From the NCBI GenBank assembly GCA_002068375.1, contig MVZL01000041.1:1-9260 (forward strand): a stretch of DNA of 9,260 bases, read 5' to 3'. The notes beneath the pieces are model-generated. The model was not told where the DNA came from, made no database searches, and saw only the letters and a list, made by a program, of their open reading frames with translations. Shown in pieces: positions 5,325-9,260 of this stretch. The stretch comes from Tenericutes bacterium ADurb.BinA155 (lineage in GTDB: Bacteria > Bacillota_I > Bacilli_A > RFN20 > CAG-826). Every line of letters begins with the position of its first letter. The first letter of the stretch is position 1. Made by a program: the position numbers and the translations under genes.

Positions 5325-6652
5325 GCCTTCGTTATTCGGTGGTCTCCAAGACCAAAGGGATGAGAGAAGGGGCGCTACCCGGCGAAGACTATGTCGAAGT
5401 CGGCCGCGATATGAAGGAGTCGGAGCAGGCGGCGAAATATCTCCAGGATGCCGGCTACGACATGCTGAACTGCGATAATGGCACCTACGATGCCTGGTAT
5501 TGGAGCCATCCGCCTCTTTATATGCCGCAGAACTGCAACCTCGCCGATGTCGAGCACATCAAGAACTTCGTGAGCATTCCGGTCGTCGCCGCCGGGAGAA
5601 TGACCCCCGAAGTCGCCGCTAATGCGATTAAAGAAGGCAAGCTCGACGCGATGGGCGTCGCCCGTCAGTTCTTGGCTGATCCGGCTTGGGTCACCAAGAT
5701 GATGGCCTCTCGCGAAGACGAGATCCGTCCGTGCATCTGCTGCCACAATGGCTGCTTCAACATGGCCCACTATAAAGGCGTGGGGAATGACCAAGATCTG
5801 AAGGATGCGATCCATATGGCCCGCTGCGCGATCAACGCCGAGACCATGCAGACCAACGTCCACTATATCGAGAAGACCAAACATCCGAAGACCGTCGCCA
5901 TCATCGGTGGTGGGATCGGCGGGATGGAGACGGCCCGGGTATTGAAGCTCCGTGGCCATACTCCGATCATCTACGAGAAGAGCGGGACGCTCGGCGGGGT
6001 CTTTAATGCCGCGAGCACCCCCGACTTCAAGGAGAAGGATCAGGAGCTCCTCAAGTGGTACGCTTTACAAATGAAGGATTTAGGGATCGAGATTCACCTC
6101 AATACCGAAATCAAAGACGTGAAAGATCTGAAGGCCGATGAAGTCGTGGTGGCGACTGGCTCTAAAGCCCGCCGCTTCTCGAAGCTCCCGGGGATTGAAC
6201 GGACCGTCGAAGCGGTCGAATACCTCGAAGGCAAACCGGTTGGCGACACCGTCCTCATCTGCGGCGGCGGCCTCACCGGTTGCGAAATCGCCTATGAGCT
6301 CTACTTAAAGGGCAAGCATCCGATCATCGTCGAGATGAAGGATGACCTCATCGCTCAAAAAGGCGTTTGCATGGCCAATAGCACCTATCTCCGTAACTTC
6401 TTCGCGCTCCATCAGGTCCCGGTCTATCTCGAGACCAGCCTCCAAGCCGTCGGGGCCAGTAATGTGACCCTCAAGGGCAAAGATGGTAAGGAGTTCGACG
6501 TTGCTTGCGATTCCGTGATCATGTCGGTCGGCTATATCCCGACTCCGCTCGCGGAAGAAAGTAAGCACATCCATCTCGTCGGTGACTGCAACGGCATCGG
6601 GAACCTCCGGACGGTGATCTGGCGGGCTTACGACGTCGCAATGGCGATCTAA
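5321..6652 (+). CDS. 2-enoate reductase-like flavoenzyme, C-terminal half with Fe-S, FAD and NAD(P)H domains
   Basis: These 443 residues continue the split flavoenzyme. Residues 1-125 hold barrel strands 5-8 (VSLRYSV at the start, DMLNCDNGTYDAWYW, IPVVAAGRM, MGVARQFLADP). TYDAWYWSHPP is typical of clostridial 2-enoate reductases. Cys138, Cys141, Cys145 and Cys169 are the likely [4Fe-4S] ligands; the last gap is 23 residues, longer than the usual 11-12. An FAD fold begins at IIGGGIGG (194-201), an NAD(P)H fold at ICGGGLTGCE (313-322), and FAD is closed by LVGDCNGIGN (419-428). Coding can be read from GAT 5312. The only plausible independent start is GTG 5321, which overlaps the stop of the first half and has no clear ribosome site, so expression would need coupled re-initiation. 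A terminator follows. Confidence 0.85.
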   Translation: MSLRYSVVSKTKGMREGALPGEDYVEVGRDMKESEQAAKYLQDAGYDMLNCDNGTYDAWYWSHPPLYMPQNCNLADVEHIKNFVSIPVVAAGRMTPEVAANAIKEGKLDAMGVARQFLADPAWVTKMMASREDEIRPCICCHNGCFNMAHYKGVGNDQDLKDAIHMARCAINAETMQTNVHYIEKTKHPKTVAIIGGGIGGMETARVLKLRGHTPIIYEKSGTLGGVFNAASTPDFKEKDQELLKWYALQMKDLGIEIHLNTEIKDVKDLKADEVVVATGSKARRFSKLPGIERTVEAVEYLEGKPVGDTVLICGGGLTGCEIAYELYLKGKHPIIVEMKDDLIAQKGVCMANSTYLRNFFALHQVPVYLETSLQAVGASNVTLKGKDGKEFDVACDSVIMSVGYIPTPLAEESKHIHLVGDCNGIGNLRTVIWRAYDVAMAI

Positions 6653-6664
6653 TAAAATAAGAGG

Positions 6665-6691
6665 AAGAGCAAGGCGTCCCCTTGCTCTTTT
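6665..6691 (+). terminator. Terminator of the flavoenzyme gene
   Basis: AAGAGCAAGG (6665-6674) pairs perfectly with CCTTGCTCTT (6680-6689) around a CGTCC loop and is followed by TTTTC. It starts 13 nt after the stop. Confidence 0.92.
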
Positions 6692-6832
6692 CTTATCCTT
6701 GCTCGCGAAAGACTGAAGCGAGCTTAACGCCGCCTCCAAATCCTCGGCCAAAAAAGGAGAAGTAAGAACCCTTGCTTTAGGCAAAAGAAGACCCAACGGA
6801 TCCACCGAAAGGCATCGTGCTTCATCAAGACT
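6692..6832 (-). other. Open frame continuing the KilA-N gene in the +1 frame (possible lost C-terminus)
   Basis: Past the KilA-N stop, a shifted frame is open on the minus strand from 6832 and reads SLDEARCLSVDPLGLLLPKA, then LTSPFLAEDLEAALSSLQSF. It has protein-like composition and no stop as far as the flavoenzyme terminator, and runs on antisense into that gene. Skipping one A in the A6 tract at 6832-6837 joins it to the KilA-N frame. It may be a lost C-terminus or chance; I know no homologue. Confidence 0.25.
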
Positions 6833-7643
6833 TTTTTCCTAAAGCCAAACGGTTGTTCTCGTTCCATGTTGCTTTTTCTTCGTTTGCCATTTGATTGAGA
6901 ATTAAAAGCCGATCGCTTTGTGCGAGACTGAGCGAAATGAAATACGAATTTGCTAATTCTAAATTCGAAAGAATCACGAGTTCGATAAGCGTCGCGCTTT
7001 CGCGGGGAGATTTTCCATCGTGGGAGAGCTGATATTGGGAGGCGGTAATCCCAAACAAAGCGAGGTTGAGGACATCAGCTTCATTGGCATAGACCCGTCT
7101 TCGGTCTGCTTCTGATAGGGAAATCGGAGCGATCTTTTTCTTTATCGCCTCGGTTTGGAGGAGATAATTAAGCTTGCTCATTAACCAGAGGCCCGCTTGC
7201 TCGGACGCGGATTCGCTGATTGCCTTTAGGCGCTGAAACTCGGTGATGAGGTAAAGCTTAAAGGTGGGTGAAAGCCAACTTGCGAATTCAAAAGCGATGT
7301 CACGATGAGCCCAGGTTCCGCCGCCATAACGGCCCGACTTAACTCGAATGCCAATCGCATGGACGGATTTAATCCAATTTTGGGGTCGATATTTAACCCT
7401 GCTATTCGTCATTCTATTTTTAAAGTGGTGGAATTCCACCAGTTTAAAATTTGGGTTATGAAGTTCTTCAAAAAGCCCTATAAAATCAATTGTCTTTGAA
7501 CTTGATAACCAGTTTCCAATCATGTCGGAAGCCTCTTTTTCGGGAAAAACGGCCTTCGCCAGATCCGTCAATGAAAGAAAGTCGTTGTCCGTAATTCCCG
7601 TGATGGCGATGCTCTTATTCAAGACCACAATTTCTGGTGACAT
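6825..7643 (-). CDS. KilA-N domain protein
   Basis: This 272-residue protein is probably DNA-binding. KilA-N domains occur in phage antirepressor-like proteins and in many chromosomal islands. Residues about 20-140 match the domain: DFLSLTDLAKA (21-31), NWLSSSKTIDFIGLFEE, then GRYGGGTWAHRDIAFEFASW (104-123) and LSPTFKLYLITEFQRLK. Residues about 180-255 form the helical C-terminal domain that often follows it (ANEADVLNLALFGITASQY ... LIELVILSNLE ... DRLLILNQMA). There is no signal peptide or membrane segment. AAGGAG lies 5 nt before the ATG. Base composition is lower in GC than the metabolic genes, which fits acquisition by transfer. Two micro-ORFs lie upstream on the same strand. The C-terminus may be frameshifted at an A6 tract. 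Confidence 0.85.
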   Translation of the reverse strand: MSPEIVVLNKSIAITGITDNDFLSLTDLAKAVFPEKEASDMIGNWLSSSKTIDFIGLFEELHNPNFKLVEFHHFKNRMTNSRVKYRPQNWIKSVHAIGIRVKSGRYGGGTWAHRDIAFEFASWLSPTFKLYLITEFQRLKAISESASEQAGLWLMSKLNYLLQTEAIKKKIAPISLSEADRRRVYANEADVLNLALFGITASQYQLSHDGKSPRESATLIELVILSNLELANSYFISLSLAQSDRLLILNQMANEEKATWNENNRLALGKKS

Positions 7644-7713
7644 TATTTCTCCTTTCTTGACGCCGAATTTCCATGGCCAACCGGCCCTTGTCTTTTCGTT
7701 TTTTCTTTGGCAT
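7615..7713 (-). CDS. Basic micro-ORF overlapping the KilA-N start (32 residues)
   Basis: A frame opens MPKKKRKDKGRLAMEIRRQE and ends 29 nt inside the KilA-N gene. GGAGG (7722-7726) lies 8 nt upstream of its ATG, a better ribosome site than many genes here have. About 40% of the residues are Lys or Arg. The overlap would let its translation open or restrict the KilA-N start. It could be a leader peptide, a tiny protein or the relic of a longer gene. No family recognised. Confidence 0.35.
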   Translation of the reverse strand: MPKKKRKDKGRLAMEIRRQERRNNVTRNCGLE

Positions 7714-7733
7714 AAACTACCCCTCCACCTTTT

Positions 7734-7817
7734 CTATAGGGGTCGAGAAGCCTTTTGGGACCGAAAATTTACTTTTTCTTTTTCTTTCGGCGCCGCCCTC
7801 TTTATCGATTCCTCCAT
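7734..7817 (-). CDS. Charged micro-ORF upstream of KilA-N (27 residues)
   Basis: A frame opens MEESIKRAAPKEKEKVNF and ends 20 nt before the next micro-ORF. GAGGTG lies 5 nt upstream of its ATG. It is rich in Lys, Glu and Arg. On its own this would be weak evidence. The tandem order with the next ORF, each with its own ribosome site and both on the KilA-N strand, makes a leader or small operon worth noting. No family recognised. Confidence 0.25.
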   Translation of the reverse strand: MEESIKRAAPKEKEKVNFRSQKASRPL

Positions 7818-7830
7818 GTCTTCACCTCTC

Positions 7831-7859
7831 TTGCCTCGGTTTTTCGCTCGTTTTACAAT
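7831..7859 (+). promoter_or_regulatory. Promoter of the lipoprotein gene
   Basis: TTGCCT (7831-7836), a spacer of exactly 17 bp and TACAAT (7854-7859). Transcription would start near 7866, giving a 23-nt leader with the ribosome site. Confidence 0.7.
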
Positions 7860-7873
7860 AAAAAGCTATAAGG

Positions 7874-7887
7874 GAGGAAATATCCTC
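7874..7887 (+). promoter_or_regulatory. Ribosome site inside a small hairpin
   Basis: GAGGA (7874-7878) of the Shine-Dalgarno sequence GGGAGGA is complementary to TCCTC (7883-7887), directly before the ATG, with an AATA loop. Five pairs could lower translation of the lipoprotein; whether this matters is unknown. Confidence 0.4.
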
Positions 7888-7888
7888 A

Positions 7889-8353
7889 ATGAAGACAAGA
7901 ATCCTGCCGTTACTCGCCGCTATGCTTTTGCTCGGATCGTGTGGATCGAGCGGATCCGCCCTCAATGCTTCGAATGCCCCGGACTACTTCAGTCCGATCT
8001 CTCCGGCCTATGGCGTGACCGAAGCCGCCGATAAGACCTACTCGGGCTATGTCAGAATCAACTGGACCAAATTTGAGCCGACCGCCGAAACGAAAGGCGA
8101 AGGCACTTGCACCCTTACTCCGGTTTGGGCGCGGAGTGGAACCTCTTATTCCTATCCGCCGACCGGTGATCCGATTAGCGGCGTCAAAATCGTCATCACC
8201 TTCGTCGCCCAAGTTGGCGATCAGGCCAGTTATATGAAAGGCGTTTTCTCCGGCGTCAGCATCACCGTCCCGAGCGATAACTCGATTGGCTCCCTTAACG
8301 TGAGCAATGTCGTCTATACGAGCTTCTCTGGCAATCTCCAAGACGGCCAATAA
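7889..8353 (+). CDS. Small lipoprotein of unknown function
   Basis: The 154-residue product begins with a lipoprotein signal peptide: MKTR, a hydrophobic core (ILPLLAAMLLL) and the lipobox LGSC with Cys18 as the lipidated residue. The mature part is about 137 residues and starts with a Ser/Gly/Asn-rich linker. It then becomes rich in Thr, Val, Tyr and Ser with alternating patterns (GYVRINWTKF, VKIVITFVAQVG, GVSITVPSD), suggesting a beta-sheet domain. It would sit on the outer face of the membrane. It has one further Cys, in GTCTLTPVW. I recognise no family. It has its own promoter and terminator and so is a single-gene unit. GGGAGG lies 11 nt before the ATG. Confidence 0.8.
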   Translation: MKTRILPLLAAMLLLGSCGSSGSALNASNAPDYFSPISPAYGVTEAADKTYSGYVRINWTKFEPTAETKGEGTCTLTPVWARSGTSYSYPPTGDPISGVKIVITFVAQVGDQASYMKGVFSGVSITVPSDNSIGSLNVSNVVYTSFSGNLQDGQ

Positions 8354-8373
8354 GGCTCTTTGGTGAAATAAAT

Positions 8374-8413
8374 AGCACCACGGGTCCCCGTAAAAGGGCT
8401 CGGGTGCTTTTTT
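8374..8413. terminator. Terminator shared by the lipoprotein and RelE genes
   Basis: AGCACC (8374-8379) pairs with GGTGCT (8403-8408), with a small inner helix (ACGG/CCGT), and is followed by T6 on the plus strand. On the minus strand, GGTGCT is followed by ATTTATTT, so it can also end the convergent toxin transcript. Confidence 0.8.
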
Positions 8414-8442
8414 GCTGTTCTTCTTCTCAACAAATAACGAGC

Positions 8443-8709
8443 CTAGCGGTAGATGTCTTTGCGGTGGCCGGCCTTAATGACCAGAACCGTCAAAATGTTA
8501 TCTTGAATCACGCAGAGAACGCGATAGTCCCCGATCCGGTAACGCCAGTACTCCGCGAGCTTTCCTTTTAAAGCTTTGCCTTCGACTCGGGGGTTATCCG
8601 ACATTTCGACATGCTGATGGAGATAACGGAGAATCGCCCGAACGAGCGGAGGATCAAGTTCCGTTAGATCTTTGATCGCGCTTTTAGCGAAACGGAGCTT
8701 ATAAGCCAT
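8443..8709 (-). CDS. RelE/ParE-superfamily toxin
   Basis: This 88-residue toxin belongs to the RelE type, which cuts mRNA in the ribosomal A site. The order of motifs is typical: YKLRFAKSAIKDLTEL at the N-terminus, the basic loop GKALKGKL (44-51), EYWRYRIGDYRVLCVIQD (53-70) and the C-terminal VIKAGHRKDIYR (77-88). Candidate catalytic and substrate-contact residues are Lys46, Lys50, Arg56, Arg58, Arg63, Arg83 and Tyr87. The length is normal and nothing is missing. Its start overlaps the end of the antitoxin gene by 11 nt, which fits coupled translation and antitoxin-first expression. A ParE (gyrase) activity is less likely given the RelE-like basic loop and C-terminal Tyr, but cannot be excluded. 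Confidence 0.88.
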   Translation of the reverse strand: MAYKLRFAKSAIKDLTELDPPLVRAILRYLHQHVEMSDNPRVEGKALKGKLAEYWRYRIGDYRVLCVIQDNILTVLVIKAGHRKDIYR

Positions 8710-8920
8710 AACGTTTCGCGAGTTCTTCGTAGCTCACGGATTTCGGGTCTTCTTTAAATAAGGCATACGCGGCTTCGGCGTCTTGAAGGTCGAGCTCATC
8801 TTCGAGCAGGGTGAAAAAGCCTTTCTTTAAAGCTGCGGCCATCGAAATGTGGTGGAGCTTAGCATAGGCTTCAAGCGCTTGCTTCTCTTCGGGGGATAAA
8901 CGGATGGAATAAATGGCCAT
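8699..8920 (-). CDS. RelB-like (DUF6290-type) antitoxin
   Basis: The 73-residue partner of the toxin that follows. The N-terminus MAIYSIRLSPEEKQALEAYA is a ribbon-helix-helix DNA-binding start. The C-terminal part (about 45-73, DAEAAYALFKEDPKSVSYEE) is the acidic toxin-binding segment of this antitoxin family. It should neutralise the toxin and, with it, repress the shared promoter. I chose the ATG at 8918-8920 because homologues start there, AGGTGA precedes it, and a good promoter lies just upstream. An in-frame ATG at 8978-8980 with AGGAGG 7 nt upstream would add 20 residues (MINPLTEP...), but that stretch overlaps the promoter and does not look like family sequence. Confidence 0.88.
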   Translation of the reverse strand: MAIYSIRLSPEEKQALEAYAKLHHISMAAALKKGFFTLLEDELDLQDAEAAYALFKEDPKSVSYEELAKRYGL

Positions 8921-8939
8921 AGAGTCACCTCGTAATACA

Positions 8940-8968
8940 AATGTAGGACAAGGCGAGGGCTCCGTCAA
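8940..8968 (-). promoter_or_regulatory. Promoter of the toxin-antitoxin operon
   Basis: On the minus strand TTGACG (8963-8968), a 17-bp spacer and TACATT (8940-8945). The start would be near 8933, with a leader of about 12 nt that contains GAGGTGA. Confidence 0.65.
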
Positions 8969-8972
8969 GGGA

Positions 8973-8983
8973 TTGATCATCAA
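8973..8983. promoter_or_regulatory. Palindrome next to the toxin-antitoxin -35 box (candidate operator)
   Basis: TTGAT-C-ATCAA is a perfect 11-bp palindrome centred 10 bp upstream of the -35 element. RelB-type antitoxins autoregulate by binding short palindromes near their promoter, so this is a fair candidate. It also covers the alternative upstream ATG. Confidence 0.35.
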
Positions 8984-9052
8984 AAAGCCTCCTCACCTTT
9001 TAATAGCCTTGGATTTAAGGAAAAGGGCCAAAAATCTTTTACGACTTTCCGT

Positions 9053-9092
9053 TTTAGCGCTTTCTTGATGGATTTAGCGCTTCCTTCGTGGT
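9053..9092 (+). repeat. Tandem 20-bp repeat over the -35 region
   Basis: Two adjacent units, 9053-9072 and 9073-9092, both starting TTTAGCGCTT, agree at 16 of 20 positions. The second covers the place where the -35 box of the downstream gene should be. The period of nearly two helical turns suits two protein copies binding on one face. Confidence 0.5.
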
Positions 9093-9100
9093 TTGGTTCT

Positions 9101-9106
9101 TATAAT
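9101..9106 (+). promoter_or_regulatory. -10 box of the ADP-ribosylglycohydrolase gene
   Basis: A perfect TATAAT. At 15-18 bp upstream nothing resembles TTGACA; the second tandem repeat occupies that place. This suggests an activator-dependent promoter. Confidence 0.5.
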
Positions 9107-9134
9107 GGACTTAGCAAAGGAAAGGGGGATCCTT

Positions 9135-9260
9135 ATGGACGGTGCTTTTATCGGCGATATCGAAGGCTCGGTCTTCGAGTTCCATAATACCCACGACCTC
9201 AATTTTGACCTTTTCGCAAAGGACTTAGCCTTCACCGACGATTCGGTGATGACCCTCGCC
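9135..9260 (+). CDS. ADP-ribosylglycohydrolase family protein, N-terminal part (runs off the window)
   Basis: Only 42 codons are present. They carry two hallmarks of the DraG-type ADP-ribosylglycohydrolase fold: GAFIGDIEGSVFEFHN (3-18) and FTDDSVMTLA (33-42), where Thr34, Asp35 and Asp36 are expected to bind the catalytic Mg ions. Enzymes of this family remove ADP-ribose from modified proteins, nucleic acids or small molecules in the cytoplasm. The start is well set: ATG at 9135 follows AAAGGGGG by about 6 nt, and the family motif begins two residues later. Substrate cannot be told from this fragment. It has its own promoter region with tandem repeats. Confidence 0.85.
   Translation, partial: MDGAFIGDIEGSVFEFHNTHDLNFDLFAKDLAFTDDSVMTLA

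Noticed and set aside
5375..5959. 194-codon minus-strand frame inside the flavoenzyme gene
   Set aside because: It lies wholly opposite conserved barrel and Fe-S sequence, has no ribosome site of note and shows no family pattern.
7693..7713. PKKKRK in the basic micro-ORF resembling a nuclear localisation signal
   Set aside because: A run of Lys/Arg arises easily from A-rich DNA. Nothing in this bacterial context supports import into a nucleus.
7522..8034. 170-codon plus-strand frame across the KilA-N/lipoprotein gap
   Set aside because: It overlaps two better-supported genes in other frames, starts opposite the KilA-N gene and has no ribosome site.
2057..9075. Shared GGGCCAAAAA and GATGGATTT motifs at 2059-2089 and 9026-9075
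   Set aside because: Matches of 9-10 bases are expected by chance many times in a window of this size, and the spacing between them differs.

Overview
The window looks like a chromosome segment of an anaerobic, fermentative bacterium. My best guess is an uncultured Firmicutes/Mollicutes-type lineage. The grounds are a PPi-type phosphofructokinase, an oxygen-sensitive 2-enoate-reductase-like iron-sulfur flavoenzyme, AGGAGG-type ribosome binding sites, compact U-tract terminators and TTGxxx/TAxxxT promoters. UGA is a stop and Trp is read from UGG, so this is the standard bacterial code. No rRNA, tRNA, CRISPR array or transposase is visible.

Left part (1-2215): two minus-strand genes. One is a partial DUF5714-like protein (1-176) whose promoter sits inside an 8-bp dyad. 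The other is a 549-aa nucleoside (uridine-type) kinase with a TGS/threonyl-tRNA-synthetase-like N-terminal half (313-1962). A hairpin terminator separates them.

Centre-left (2216-4011): a plus-strand operon of an isochorismatase-family, nicotinamidase-like hydrolase and a PPi-type phosphofructokinase. They are 1 nt apart and end at a textbook terminator. The hydrolase promoter lies so close to its ATG that the mRNA should be nearly leaderless.

Centre (4012-4619): about 600 nt without a convincing gene. It holds a second strong terminator, a doubtful 58-aa minus-strand ORF, two 47-nt direct repeats 103 nt apart, several hairpins and a dyad.

Centre-right (4620-6691): a 2-enoate reductase/dienoyl-CoA-reductase-like flavoenzyme gene in two overlapping reading frames. 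The break lies between the two halves of the TIM barrel. It is best explained by a roughly 22-nt deletion between GCGAT direct repeats, and the stop and a potential GTG start overlap as GTGA.

Right part (6692-9260): lower-GC accessory genes. These are a KilA-N DNA-binding protein (minus) with two RBS-equipped micro-ORFs upstream and a possible frameshifted C-terminal extension, a small lipoprotein of unknown function (plus), a RelB/RelE-type toxin-antitoxin pair (minus), and the first 42 codons of an ADP-ribosylglycohydrolase (plus). I see no undescribed multi-gene system. The most unusual items are the half-barrel split, the repeat-bearing spacer and the micro-ORFs ahead of the KilA-N gene.
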